Counted from the first letter of the stretch, positions 54,403 to 63,253 are shown. The stretch is 64,000 nt of DNA from Streptomyces sp. NBC_00513 (GCF_041431415.1 NZ_CP107845.1:5084001-5148000); one strand, 5' to 3'. Made by a program: numbers and translations. Notes: generated from the letters alone by a model not told the origin.

Positions 54403-54510
54403 CGCCGCCCGCCTTCCCGACTCCAGTTTCGCTGCCGTCACCGGCTCCTCCATATGTGCGGTCACATCGTGACACGAGCGGGAGGACAGGCCTCCTCCCT
54501 CCCCCAGGTG

Positions 54511-54530
54511 TCGGTCCGATAACGGACCGA
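54511..54530. promoter_or_regulatory. Palindrome upstream of dasR, not a dre site
   Basis: TCGGTCCG-ATAA-CGGACCGA, a perfect 8-4-8 inverted repeat 109 bases before the dasR start; unlike the TGGTCTAGACCA pattern of DasR sites. Possible operator for another regulator or a dasR leader hairpin. Confidence 0.55.
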
Positions 54531-54560
54531 TCACCCGCTCATTAGACCCTTGACACCCCT

Positions 54561-54576
54561 AAAGGTCTAGGCCAAG
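54561..54576. promoter_or_regulatory. dre-like DasR site 1 (dasR-dasA)
   Basis: AAAGGTCTAGGCCAAG, a good match to the DasR element (core TGGTCTAGACCA), 24 bp from site 2 centre to centre. Confidence 0.75.
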
Positions 54577-54584
54577 CTCCGGTT

Positions 54585-54600
54585 GCTGGTCTAAACCAAT
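54585..54600. promoter_or_regulatory. dre-like DasR site 2 (dasR-dasA)
   Basis: GCTGGTCTAAACCAAT; the core TGGTCTAAACCA differs from the consensus core at one position. Confidence 0.85.
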
Positions 54601-54692
54601 ATGGATCGGATCCCGGCCCCACGTGCAGTACTTCGCGTATGTCACCGCGGCGGGCAAGGGAAGTGCATGAAGGCATCCCTGAGGAGGGTGGC

Positions 54693-55982
54693 GTGAAGCG
54701 CAAGCTCATCGCGGCGGTTGGAGTCGCGGGCATGGTTATCGGCCTGGCGGCGTGCGGTGGCTCGGACGACAAGGGCGGCAACACTGCCGACAAGGCGTCC
54801 GGCGCCAAGGAGTTGACCGTCTGGCTGACGGTCGACGCCCAGAACAACTGGCCGGAGCTGGTGAAGGCCGCCGACGACGCGGTCGTCGCGAAGCACCCCG
54901 GTCTCACCGTCAAGCACGAGTACTACGGCTGGCCGGACAAAAACGCCAAGCTGGACGCCGTGCTCGCCACGGACAAGGCGCCGGACGTCGTCGAGATGGG
55001 CAACTCCGAGATGATCGGCTACATGTCGACCGGAGCCTTCTCCGAGGTGGACCCGTCGAAGTTCGACAACTCCTCCGCGTGGCTGGACGCCCTCAAGGAG
55101 TCCGTGACCTACGACGGCAAGACGTACGGCGTCCCGTACTACGCCGGTGGCCGCGTCGGCACCTGGCGCAAGGACCTGGCCGCGGAGGCCGGCGTCACCG
55201 CCGCCCCCAAGACCTGGGCCGAGTACACCGGCGCGCTGGACAAGATCCAGGCCGCCAAGGGCGACAAGTTCAGCGCCCTGTACCAGCCGTCGCCCGACTG
55301 GTACGCCGCGATGTCCTACGTCTACGACGCCGGCGGCGCCATCGCCAAGAAGGACGGCGACAAGTGGAAGGGCACCCTGTCCTCCCCCGAGTCGCTGAAG
55401 GGGCTCAAGCAGTACAAGGAGCTCCTCGACAAGTACATGCACGCGGACAAGACCAAGGACGAGTCCGACCGCCCGGTCGTCTTCGCCCAGGGCAACTCCG
55501 CCGCCATCTTCGCCGCCGCCTGGGAGGGCGCCACCGCGGCCGACCCGAAGAACGACAAGGTCGGCGGCCTGAAGGACAAGCTGGAGAACTTCGTCCAGCC
55601 CGGCCCGAACGGCAAGAACCTCCCGGTCTTCCTCGGCGGCTCCGACCTCGCGGTCCCGGCCAAGTCCAAGGCCAAGGACATCGCCTCCGAGTGGATCAAC
55701 GCCTTCACCGGCGCGCAGGGCCAGAAGGGCCTGATCGCCAAGGGCAACCTGCCCAACAACAAGACGGACCTCGGCCCGCTGAAGTCCGCCCCGGCGACGC
55801 AGGTCGCGGCCACCGCCGCCGAGTCCTCCTGGTTCGTGCCGACCGCCCCGGGCTGGGGCCAGGTCGAGAAGGCCAAGCTCCTGCAGACCCTGCTCCAGGA
55901 GATCGGCACCGGCAAGAAGTCGGTCGAGGACGCGGCCAAGGCCGCCGACGCCGAGATCGACAAGGTCATCAACACCAAGTGA
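54693..55982 (+). CDS. dasA: Chitobiose ABC transporter substrate-binding lipoprotein DasA
   Basis: 429 residues from GTG 54693, with GAGGAGGGT upstream. Lipoprotein signal ending in VIGLAAC (lipid-modified Cys 22), then the extracytoplasmic binding-protein family 1 fold: AKELTVWLTVDAQNNWPELV, DVVEMGNSEMIGYMSTGAF, GVPYYAGGRVGTWRKDL. Binds N,N'-diacetylchitobiose for import through DasBC with an MsiK-type shared ATPase (not in this window). First gene of dasABC and controlled by the two upstream DasR sites. Confidence 0.95.
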   Translation: MKRKLIAAVGVAGMVIGLAACGGSDDKGGNTADKASGAKELTVWLTVDAQNNWPELVKAADDAVVAKHPGLTVKHEYYGWPDKNAKLDAVLATDKAPDVVEMGNSEMIGYMSTGAFSEVDPSKFDNSSAWLDALKESVTYDGKTYGVPYYAGGRVGTWRKDLAAEAGVTAAPKTWAEYTGALDKIQAAKGDKFSALYQPSPDWYAAMSYVYDAGGAIAKKDGDKWKGTLSSPESLKGLKQYKELLDKYMHADKTKDESDRPVVFAQGNSAAIFAAAWEGATAADPKNDKVGGLKDKLENFVQPGPNGKNLPVFLGGSDLAVPAKSKAKDIASEWINAFTGAQGQKGLIAKGNLPNNKTDLGPLKSAPATQVAATAAESSWFVPTAPGWGQVEKAKLLQTLLQEIGTGKKSVEDAAKAADAEIDKVINTK

Positions 55983-55992
55983 CCTGTAGCCG

Positions 55993-56023
55993 GCAGGGCC
56001 CCGCCACATCGGCGGGGCCCTGC
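55993..56023 (+). other. Intercistronic hairpin between dasA and dasB
   Basis: 13-bp stem (55993-56005 with 56011-56023), loop ACATC, in the 76-bp gap. Could protect the dasA 3' end or partly terminate, giving more binding protein than permease. Confidence 0.75.
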
Positions 56024-56058
56024 TGCCCGTCAAGAGAGGGACCCCCGAGGAGCGCGCG

Positions 56059-57054
56059 ATGAGTGCCGCACAGACAACCACCGCCGACCTGCCGCCGGCG
56101 AAGCAGAACACCTCCGTTGGAATCGGGACGGGACGTACGGGCAAGCCGGGGAAGCCGACCCGCAAGGGTTCCGGCGCGACCCCGTGGCTGCTGCTCGCCC
56201 CGTGCCTCCTGGTCATCGTCCTCGTCATGGGGTACCCGCTCTTCAGACTCGTGTCCCTCTCCTTCCAGAGCTTCGGCAAGTCCGAACTCTGGGGCTTCAA
56301 GGACGCCGAGTTCGTCGGGCTCGACAACTTCACCAAGATCCTCGGCGACGGGGTCTTCTGGACCGTCGTCCTGCGCACCGCCGTCTTCGCGGCCGGCGCC
56401 GTCGTCCTGACGATGGTCATCGGCATGCTGATCGCGCTGCTGCTCCAGAAGGTGTCCGGCTTCGTCAAGGCGCTCATCAGCATCGCCCTCGTGGCGAGCT
56501 GGGGCATGCCGATCATCGTCGCCACCGCCGTCTTCAAGTGGCTCTTCGACGCCGACTACGGCGTCCTCAACTACCTGATGAGCAAGTTGCCCGGCGTCGA
56601 CATGATCGGGCACAACTGGTTCGCCAGCGGCCCCCAGGGCCTCGCGGTCATCATGCTCCTGGTGGTCTGGGGGGCGGTGCCCTTCGTCGTCATCACGCTC
56701 AGCGCGGGCCTCACCCAGGTGCCCAAAGAACTGGAGGAGGCCGCGCGCCTCGACGGCGCCGGCGCGTGGGGCGTGTTCCGCCACGTCACCCTGCCGATCC
56801 TGAAGCCGATCATCGTGATGCTGACGACCCTCTCGGTCATCTGGGACATGGGCGTCTTCCCGCAGGTCTTCGTGATGCGCAACGGCAACCCCGAGGCCGA
56901 GTTCCAGCTGCTGACCACCTACTCCTACCAGCAGGCCTTCGTGGTCAACGACTACTCGGGCGGCTCCGCCATCGCCCTCGTGACCGTTCTGCTGCTGCTC
57001 GGAGTGGTCGCCGTCTACATGCGCCAGATGCTCAAGATCGGAGAGGTGGAGTGA
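56059..57054 (+). CDS. dasB: Chitobiose ABC transporter permease DasB
   Basis: 331 residues. Six membrane helices; the EAA loop is KELEEAARLDGAGAWGVFRH near 226-245. MalF-type permease. A polar N-terminal tail (~40 residues) precedes helix 1 (ATPWLLLAPCLLVIVLVMGY). Second gene of dasABC, overlapping dasC by 4 bp. Confidence 0.94.
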   Translation: MSAAQTTTADLPPAKQNTSVGIGTGRTGKPGKPTRKGSGATPWLLLAPCLLVIVLVMGYPLFRLVSLSFQSFGKSELWGFKDAEFVGLDNFTKILGDGVFWTVVLRTAVFAAGAVVLTMVIGMLIALLLQKVSGFVKALISIALVASWGMPIIVATAVFKWLFDADYGVLNYLMSKLPGVDMIGHNWFASGPQGLAVIMLLVVWGAVPFVVITLSAGLTQVPKELEEAARLDGAGAWGVFRHVTLPILKPIIVMLTTLSVIWDMGVFPQVFVMRNGNPEAEFQLLTTYSYQQAFVVNDYSGGSAIALVTVLLLLGVVAVYMRQMLKIGEVE

Positions 57055-57923
57055 CCTCGACCACCGCGACCCCGCCCGTCGCCCGCCGCAAGCAGAACAA
57101 GCCGAAGGCGAAGTCGAAGCTCGGCTGGAACCTCATCGGCCTCGTGGTCTTCGCCACCGTCGGCTTCCCGGTCTACTGGATGCTGAACACGGCCTTCAAG
57201 CCGGCCAAGGACGCGATCGACCCGAACCCCCACTTCTTCCCGCGCACCTTCACCCTGGACAACTTCCGGCGTGCGCTGGAGATCTCCGACTTCTGGGGTC
57301 CCGTCGGCCGAAGCATGATCGTCTCGCTCGTCGTCGTCTCCATCGGCATCGTCGTCGGCATGCTGGCCGCCCTGGCCATCTCCCGCTTCGCCTTCCGCGG
57401 CCGCAAGATCGTGATCGTCGGCATCCTCGCCGTCCAGATGATCCCCCTCGTCGCGATGATCATCCCGGTCTTCCTGCTCCTCAACGACCTCGGCCAGTAC
57501 GACAAGCTCACCGGCCTGATCATCACGTACCTGACGTTCATCCTCCCCTTCACCGTGTGGACGCTGCGCGGCTTCATCGTCAACATCCCGAAGGAACTCG
57601 AGGAGGCCGCCCAGGTCGACGGCTGCACGCCGACCGGCGCCTTCCTGCGCGTGGTCTTCCCGCTGCTCGCCCCCGGCATGGTCGCCACCTCGGTCTACGG
57701 GTTCATCCAGGCGTGGAACGAGTACCTCTACGCACTGATGCTGATGAGCCAGCAGAACCAGACCGCCACCGTCTGGCTCGGCAACTTCACCACCAAGAAC
57801 GGCACCGAGTTCGCGCCCATGATGGCCGGCTCCACCATGATGGCGATCCCGATCGTCGTGCTCTTCCTCATCGTCCAGCGCAAGATGGCCGCGGGCCTCA
57901 CCGCCGGCGCCGTGAAGGGATAA
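57051..57923 (+). CDS. dasC: Chitobiose ABC transporter permease DasC
   Basis: 290 residues from GTG 57051 overlapping the dasB stop (GTGA). MalG-type permease with six helices and the EAA loop KELEEAAQVDGCTPTGAFLR near 180-199. Pairs with DasB to form the channel. Six bases separate it from the beta-N-acetylglucosaminidase gene. Confidence 0.94.
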   Translation: MTSTTATPPVARRKQNKPKAKSKLGWNLIGLVVFATVGFPVYWMLNTAFKPAKDAIDPNPHFFPRTFTLDNFRRALEISDFWGPVGRSMIVSLVVVSIGIVVGMLAALAISRFAFRGRKIVIVGILAVQMIPLVAMIIPVFLLLNDLGQYDKLTGLIITYLTFILPFTVWTLRGFIVNIPKELEEAAQVDGCTPTGAFLRVVFPLLAPGMVATSVYGFIQAWNEYLYALMLMSQQNQTATVWLGNFTTKNGTEFAPMMAGSTMMAIPIVVLFLIVQRKMAAGLTAGAVKG

Positions 57924-57929
57924 CGGCCC

Positions 57930-59420
57930 ATGACTGTCCTTGCGCACCACACCGACACCCTCACCCGGGACGCCCTCGCGGTGCTCCAGCCCGGCTTCGA
58001 GGGCACCACCGCCCCCGCCTGGCTGCTGCGCCGGGTCGGCGAGGGCCTCACCGCCGTCGGCCTCTTCGGCCGCAACATCACCTCGCCCGACCAGCTCTCC
58101 GCGCTGACCGCGCAACTGCGCGCCGAGCGCGACGACGTGCTGGTCGCCATCGACGAGGAGGGCGGCGACGTCACCCGCCTGGAGGTCCGGGGCGGCTCGT
58201 CCTTCCCCGGCAACCTGGCCCTCGGCGCGGTGGACGACACCGGGCTGACCCGTGACGTCGCCCGGGAGCTGGGTCGCCGGCTCGCCGAGTGCGGGGTCAA
58301 CCTCAACTGGGCGCCCTCCGCCGACGTCAACTCCAACCCGGACAACCCGGTCATCGGCGTGCGGTCCTTCGGCGCCGACACCGACCTCGCCGCCCGCCAC
58401 ACCGCCGCGTACGTCGAGGGCCTCCAGGCCGCCGGCGTCGCCGCCTGCACCAAGCACTTCCCGGGCCACGGCGACACCAACGTCGACTCGCACCACGCGC
58501 TGCCCCGCATCGACGCGGACCTCGACACCCTGACGGCGCGTGAACTCGTACCGTTCAAGGCCGCCATCGAGGCCGGCACGAAGGCCGTCATGAGCGCGCA
58601 CATCCTGGTGCCCGCCCTCGACCCGACCCGCCCGGCCACGCTGAGTCCGCGCATCCTGACGGGGCTGCTGCGCAAGGAACTCGGCTACGAGGGCCTGATC
58701 GTCACCGACGGCATGGAGATGCACGCCATCGCCGGCACGTACGGCATCGAGCGCGGCTCGGTCCTGGCCATCGCCGCGGGCGCCGACGCGATCTGCGTCG
58801 GCGGCGGGCTCGCCGACGAGGCGACCGTGCTCGCCCTGCGCGACGCGCTGGTCGCCGCCGTCCGCGAGGGCACGCTGCCCGAGGAGCGGCTCGCCGACGC
58901 CGCCGCCCGGGTCCGCGCCCTCGCCGAGTGGACCCGCCGATCCCGGGCCGCCGTCACCGATGCGGGCGCGCGGGAGGGGAACGCGCCCGACATCGGCCTG
59001 ACGGCGGCCCGCAGGGCGGTGGTCGTGAGCGGTGCGCCGACTCCCGTCACCGCCCCGTACGTCGCCACGCTCGCACCCGTCGCGAACATCGCGGTGGGCG
59101 ACGAGACCCCGTGGGGCGTCGCGGCGGAACTGGCCGAGCTGCTCCCGGGCACCCGCTCGGGCGTGTACCCGCAGGGCACCGGCGCCGGGGACGTCCTGGC
59201 GGCGGCGGGGGACCGCACCGTCGTCGCGGTCGTCCGGGACGCGCACCGGCACCCGTGGATGATCGAGGCCCTGGACGCGCTGGTCGCGGCCCGCCCCGAC
59301 ACGGTGGTGGTCGAGATGGGCCTGCCGCGCGCCGAGCCGCGCGGGGCGCTGTACATCGCGACGCACGGCGCCTCACGGGTGTGCGGACGGGCCGCCGCGG
59401 AGGTCATCGCGGGCGTGTAG
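57930..59420 (+). CDS. dasD: GH3 beta-N-acetylglucosaminidase (DasD)
   Basis: 496 residues. GH3 fold: LVAIDEEGGDVTRLE near 71, TKHFPGHGDTNVDSHHALPR near 173 (His/Asp acid-base loop of NagZ-type enzymes) and LIVTDGMEMHAIAGTYG near 255 with the nucleophile Asp. No signal peptide, so it acts on imported chitobiose in the cytoplasm, giving GlcNAc. Co-transcribed with dasABC. A C-terminal GH3 second domain of ~150 residues is present. Confidence 0.92.
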   Translation: MTVLAHHTDTLTRDALAVLQPGFEGTTAPAWLLRRVGEGLTAVGLFGRNITSPDQLSALTAQLRAERDDVLVAIDEEGGDVTRLEVRGGSSFPGNLALGAVDDTGLTRDVARELGRRLAECGVNLNWAPSADVNSNPDNPVIGVRSFGADTDLAARHTAAYVEGLQAAGVAACTKHFPGHGDTNVDSHHALPRIDADLDTLTARELVPFKAAIEAGTKAVMSAHILVPALDPTRPATLSPRILTGLLRKELGYEGLIVTDGMEMHAIAGTYGIERGSVLAIAAGADAICVGGGLADEATVLALRDALVAAVREGTLPEERLADAAARVRALAEWTRRSRAAVTDAGAREGNAPDIGLTAARRAVVVSGAPTPVTAPYVATLAPVANIAVGDETPWGVAAELAELLPGTRSGVYPQGTGAGDVLAAAGDRTVVAVVRDAHRHPWMIEALDALVAARPDTVVVEMGLPRAEPRGALYIATHGASRVCGRAAAEVIAGV

Positions 59421-59439
59421 CCGCCGTCCGCCGCGAGTC

Positions 59440-59478
59440 ACGGAGCCGGGCACCCGTCACGGGGGTGCCCGGCTCCGT
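59440..59478 (+). terminator. Terminator of the das operon
   Basis: Perfect 16-bp stem (59440-59455 with 59463-59478), 20 bases after the dasD stop. Confidence 0.9.
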
Positions 59479-59513
59479 CGTGTCCGGGGGCGGCCGGCGT
59501 GCCGGGTGCGCGG

Positions 59514-59552
59514 AAGGGCCGGGCCGCCCTGTCAGGGGCGGGCCCGGCCCTT
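59514..59552 (-). terminator. Terminator of nagB
   Basis: AAGGGCCGGGCC pairs with GGCCCGGCCCTT, with an inner GCCC/GGGC stem; 12 bases beyond the nagB stop. Confidence 0.85.
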
Positions 59553-59564
59553 CGTGGCCGTCGG

Positions 59565-60350
59565 CTACAGACCCTGCCAGGAGGGCTTGTTGGCGTACGT
59601 GTGGCGGAAGTAGTCCGCCAGCTTCAGCTTGGACGCGGCGGCCTCGTCCACGACGACCGTGGCGTGCCGGTGCAGTTGGAGCGCGGACGCGGGGACGAGC
59701 GCGGACAGCGGACCCTCGACCGTCTGCGCGACGGCCTCGGCCTTGCCCTCGCCGGTGGCCAGCAGGACCAGGTGGCGGGCGTCGAGGATGGTGCCGATGC
59801 CCTGGGTGATGACGTGGTGCGGGACCTGGTCCATGTCGTTGTCGAAGAAGCGCGCGTTGTCCACGCGGGTCTGCTCGGTCAGCGTCTTGATCCGGGTGCG
59901 GGAGGCGAGGCTGGAGCACGGCTCGTTGAAGCCGATGTGCCCGTCCGTGCCGATGCCGAGCAGCTGGAGGTCCACACCGCCGGCGGCGGCCAGCGCCTCG
60001 TCGTAGGCCACACAGGCCGCCTGGACGTCCTGGGCGGACCCGTCCGGCCCCATGAACGAGGACTCGGTGAGCCCGAGGGGTGCGACGACCTCGCGGAGCA
60101 CGACCGCGCGGTAGGACTCGGGGTGGCCGGCCGGCAGGCCGACGTACTCGTCGAGCTGACAGACGCGGGCCTTCGAGGCGTCGACCAGGCCGGCCTCCAC
60201 CTTGGCCGCGAGGGCCTCGTAGACGGGCAGCGGGGTAGAGCCGGTCGCCACGCCGAGCAGGGCGTCGGGCTTGCGGCGGACCAGGGCGGCCATGGCCTCC
60301 GCGATGAGCTCGCCGCCTGCCTTGGCGTCCGGGACGATGACAACTTCCAC
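59565..60350 (-). CDS. nagB: Glucosamine-6-phosphate deaminase
   Basis: 261 residues from GTG 60350. Motifs: LGVATGSTPLPVYEALAAKV near 33, CQLDEYVGLPAGHPESYR with the catalytic Asp near 67, LLGIGTDGHIGFNEP near 131 and the TRVDNARFFD stretch. Converts glucosamine-6-phosphate, the DasR effector, into fructose-6-phosphate and ammonia, so its product level feeds back on DasR. A dre site (60378-60393) overlaps its promoter region. Confidence 0.95.
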   Translation of the reverse strand: MEVVIVPDAKAGGELIAEAMAALVRRKPDALLGVATGSTPLPVYEALAAKVEAGLVDASKARVCQLDEYVGLPAGHPESYRAVVLREVVAPLGLTESSFMGPDGSAQDVQAACVAYDEALAAAGGVDLQLLGIGTDGHIGFNEPCSSLASRTRIKTLTEQTRVDNARFFDNDMDQVPHHVITQGIGTILDARHLVLLATGEGKAEAVAQTVEGPLSALVPASALQLHRHATVVVDEAAASKLKLADYFRHTYANKPSWQGL

Positions 60351-60377
60351 GCGGGGCCTGCCGATCTGGAGAGGTGG

Positions 60378-60393
60378 TGTGGTATAGACCAAT
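60378..60393. promoter_or_regulatory. dre-like DasR site before nagB
   Basis: TGTGGTATAGACCAAT, core TGGTATAGACCA, 28 bases before the nagB start. Confidence 0.85.
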
Positions 60394-61018
60394 CTAACAG
60401 AACGGACCCCTTCCCGGCGGGTCGCTTCCCTCTTTCCATGGTGATCCCGTGCCCTTTCCGCGGCCTCCCGGAAGCCGTCGGGGGCTTCGCCTCGTCGACC
60501 GGTTCCACATGGACACGGAGCGTGACGGCGTCGCGTCGAGGAGGGGGTGTGCGGGGATGGCGCCTCGCGGGCGTGTCGCGATCATCGCGTGAAGGGGCGG
60601 CCCCGGGGAAAAGGGGCGTGGAAATGCCACGGCTCGCGCGGACGCGGCGGGGAATTGCGGGAATGGGGCTCTGCGGCCCCGGAATTCCTCTGGGCCACGG
60701 TGCAGGACGGGACCCTCGACCCGCCCGGCACCGTAGCCCGGAGTACTTACGGCCGGCGGGTGTGCGGTTCCCTCCGGCCGGTGGGAGGAGCCTGCGCGGT
60801 CAGGGCAGAGCGCGCGGGTTACCTCGATCCGTCCTCCTGTGCGGGGAGGGCGGAAGCGTAAGTCAATTGTGGACTAGACCATTCTGTTCTGTCCATCCAA
60901 TGACGGGGGTATGCAACCCGTCACTTCCTCCAACAGTACGCGGACCGGGCCCCTCCTGGGTACTCCTGGGTAAGAGCCGTGGGGAAAGTCATGGCCATAC
61001 CCGGGGTACGCTCGCCAC
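60394..61018. other. Intergenic region between nagB and the sensor kinase
   Basis: About 625 bp with no gene I can support. Short open frames lack ribosome sites and typical codon bias. It is less GC-rich toward the end (60860-60920), where the dre-like site and probable kinase promoter lie. Confidence 0.6.
60868..60883. promoter_or_regulatory. dre-like DasR site upstream of the sensor kinase
   Basis: TGTGGACTAGACCATT, core TGGACTAGACCA, one base from the consensus core; 136 bases before the kinase start and ~490 bp from nagB. Confidence 0.72.
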
Positions 61019-62497
61019 GTGCCCTCCATGAACGACCTCGTACGCCAGCACACCGCTCTCGGTGAAACCGACCTGGAGTGGCTTCACCTGCTGGTTTCCG
61101 AGTGGCAGCTGCTCTCCGACCTCTCCTTCGCCGACCTCGTGCTGTGGGTGCCCACCCTCGACGGCACCCGCTACGTGTCGGTCGCGCAGATGCGCCCGAA
61201 CACGGGGCCGACCTCCTATCAGGACGACATGGTCGGACACCTGGTTCCGCGTGGCCGGCGTCCACTGCTCGACGCCGCGCTCGACGAGGGACGGATCGTG
61301 CGCGAGGGTGACCCTGAGTGGCGCGAGGAGGTCCCGGTCCGCGTCGAGTCGATCCCCGTCCGCCGCGAGGGCCGGGTACTGGGAGTGATCGCCCGCAACA
61401 CCAACCTGCTCACCGTGCGTACACCGAGCCGGCTGGAGCTGACGTACCTCCAGTCGGCCTCCGACCTGGCCCAGATGATCGCGGCGGGCTCGTTCCCGTA
61501 CCCCGGCCAGCAGGTGGACATGGACGCCTCCCCGCGCGTCGGGGACGGCCTGATCCGGCTCGACGCCGACGGGGTGGTCACCTACGCGTCCCCGAACGCG
61601 CTCTCCGCCTACCACCGGCTCGGTCTCGCCTCCGATCTGGTCGGCCAGCACCTGGGCAACGCCACCGCCGAACTCGCCCCCTCCCGGGGCCCGGTGGACG
61701 AGGCCCTGGTCAAACTCGCCAGCGGCTGGGCCCCCCGGGAGACCGAGGTCGAGGGGAACGGCGGCGTCATCCAGCTGCGGGCGATCCCGCTCAAGCCCAA
61801 GGGCACCCGGATCGGTTCCCTGGTGCTGTGCCGCGACGTGACGGAACTGCGTCGTCGCGAACGTGAATTGATCACCAAGGACGCGACCATCCGGGAGATC
61901 CACCACCGGGTGAAGAACAACCTCCAGACGGTGGCCGCGCTCTTGCGGCTCCAGGCCCGCCGGATGGATTCCCCGCAGGGCCGGGAGGCCCTGAACGAGG
62001 CGGTGCGCCGCGTCGGATCGATCGCGATCGTGCACGAGACGCTCTCTCAAAACCTGGACGAGCGCGTCGAGTTCGACGAGATCGCCGACAGGGTGATCGC
62101 GATGGTCGCCGAGATCTCGCCCGGCAAGGTGCGGTGCCGACGCACCGGCCGGTTCGGGATCCTCGACGCCGAGGTCGCGACCCCGCTGTCGATGGTGCTG
62201 ACCGAGATCCTGCAGAACGCCCTGGAACACGCCTTCACCCAGGGGGAGGGCGGCACCGTCGAGGTGTCCGCCGCGCGCTCCGGTTCCGGGCGGGCCGACG
62301 CCCGACTGTTGATCACGGTCCTCGACGACGGGTGCGGCCTGCCCGAGGCCTTCGACCCGCAGCGGGCCGGCAACCTCGGGCTCCAGATCGTACGCACCCT
62401 CGTGGAGGGTGAACTCGGGGGAACGTTCGACATGGTCCGGGTCGAACCGCGCGGCACCCGGGTCGTCCTCGACATACCGGCCAGCCCGCAGAAGTAG
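61019..62497 (+). CDS. pdtaS: Sensor histidine kinase, PdtaS type
   Basis: 492 residues from GTG 61019 (ATG 61028 three codons on is an alternative). N-terminal GAF-like domain (~1-150), a PAS domain (~165-285), then HisKA_2: EIHHRVKNNLQTVAALLRLQ with the phospho-acceptor His near 299, and a HATPase with MVLTEILQNALEHAF and GGNLGLQIVR-like GNLGLQIVRTLVEGELGGTF. No membrane segment, so cytoplasmic. Mycobacterial PdtaS phosphorylates the RNA-binding antiterminator PdtaR and sits beside whiB1, as here beside wblE. Confidence 0.92.
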   Translation: MPSMNDLVRQHTALGETDLEWLHLLVSEWQLLSDLSFADLVLWVPTLDGTRYVSVAQMRPNTGPTSYQDDMVGHLVPRGRRPLLDAALDEGRIVREGDPEWREEVPVRVESIPVRREGRVLGVIARNTNLLTVRTPSRLELTYLQSASDLAQMIAAGSFPYPGQQVDMDASPRVGDGLIRLDADGVVTYASPNALSAYHRLGLASDLVGQHLGNATAELAPSRGPVDEALVKLASGWAPRETEVEGNGGVIQLRAIPLKPKGTRIGSLVLCRDVTELRRRERELITKDATIREIHHRVKNNLQTVAALLRLQARRMDSPQGREALNEAVRRVGSIAIVHETLSQNLDERVEFDEIADRVIAMVAEISPGKVRCRRTGRFGILDAEVATPLSMVLTEILQNALEHAFTQGEGGTVEVSAARSGSGRADARLLITVLDDGCGLPEAFDPQRAGNLGLQIVRTLVEGELGGTFDMVRVEPRGTRVVLDIPASPQK

Positions 62498-62574
62498 CAG
62501 CGAGTAGCAGCCGGAACGTCACCCTGCGTGACGATGTCGGTCGGCTCTGACCTGCTTCGCATCCCGCACAGCAC

Positions 62575-62610
62575 TGAGCCCCGGACCGAAGGTTCTCGGT
62601 CCGGGGCTCA
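62575..62610. terminator. Bidirectional terminator between pdtaS and wblE
   Basis: Perfect 15-bp stem (62575-62589 with 62596-62610), 6-nt loop. Confidence 0.88.
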
Positions 62611-62674
62611 AGAGCACGTTGCTGAGCGCTTATACGGTTACTACGCGCTGCGGCTCGAGGCTCGAAAGTCGATG

Positions 62675-62932
62675 TCAGGCGGTGGCGTTGCGCGCCCGAT
62701 TGCGAGCGGCGCGGCGCTTCATCGCGCGGCGCTCGTCCTCGCTGAGGCCGCCCCAGACACCGGAGTCCTGACCGGACTCGAGCGCCCACTGCAGGCACTG
62801 CTCCATCACGGGGCAGCGGCGGCAGACGGCCTTGGCTTCCTCGATCTGCAGCAGCGCAGGACCGGTGTTGCCGATGGGGAAGAAGAGTTCCGGGTCTTCC
62901 TCACGACAAACGGCGTTGTGACGCCAGTCCAT
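62675..62932 (-). CDS. wblE: WhiB-family protein WblE (WhiB1 type)
   Basis: 85 residues from ATG 62932 with AAGGAGATGG upstream; a longer start at 62989 would add 19 unlike residues. Four iron-sulfur Cys: HNAVCREEDPELFF, VCRRCPVMEQCLQWALESGQ, then SGVWGGLSEDERRAMKRRAA. The short basic tail without an AT-hook marks the WhiB1/WblE subgroup, a nitric-oxide-sensitive partner of the principal sigma factor and essential in mycobacteria. Confidence 0.95.
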   Translation of the reverse strand: MDWRHNAVCREEDPELFFPIGNTGPALLQIEEAKAVCRRCPVMEQCLQWALESGQDSGVWGGLSEDERRAMKRRAARNRARNATA

Positions 62933-63123
62933 GGCTGCTCCATCTCCTTGTATTGCGGGCAGGTTGCTTGTGAATGTGAACGCTTTCACGAATCCCCCCG
63001 TGAGGGAAGGGCCGACCCCCAGTTGCCTGGTGGGGTCCGAGATTCGTGGAGGGGTTCTGGCGATCTGTGCGGGTGCCGGGTTCTGCGGGCTGTCCCGATC
63101 GCCATGTAGAGATTCGCAAACCT

Positions 63124-63159
63124 CGGACGGGGATACAACCCCTTCCGGAAAGTTTTTTT
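63124..63159 (+). other. Hairpin followed by seven T residues upstream of wblE
   Basis: CGG..GGGG-ATACAA-CCCC..CCG (63124-63147) then GAAAG and TTTTTTT (63153-63159). It looks like a plus-strand intrinsic terminator, unusual for this genome, in the 319-bp gap between wblE and the kinase-like gene, where no plus-strand gene is seen. Confidence 0.5.
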
Positions 63160-63224
63160 GGATTCGTCGGTGTCTACTAGGTCACAGCCCTAGTTCCTGG
63201 GGGTGGACCGGCGTGTATACGTTC

Positions 63225-63253
63225 GAGTGAAAGGGCTTTAGGCCCTTCCACTC
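63225..63253 (-). terminator. Hairpin at the end of the diacylglycerol kinase-like gene
   Basis: GAGTG..AAGGGC-TTTAG-GCCCTT..CACTC with one mismatch, touching the stop codon at 63252. Confidence 0.6.

Noticed and set aside
60421..61018. Open frames between nagB and the sensor kinase
   Set aside because: No Shine-Dalgarno, Arg/Gly/Pro-rich shadow-type translation and no recognisable domain; treated as regulatory spacer.
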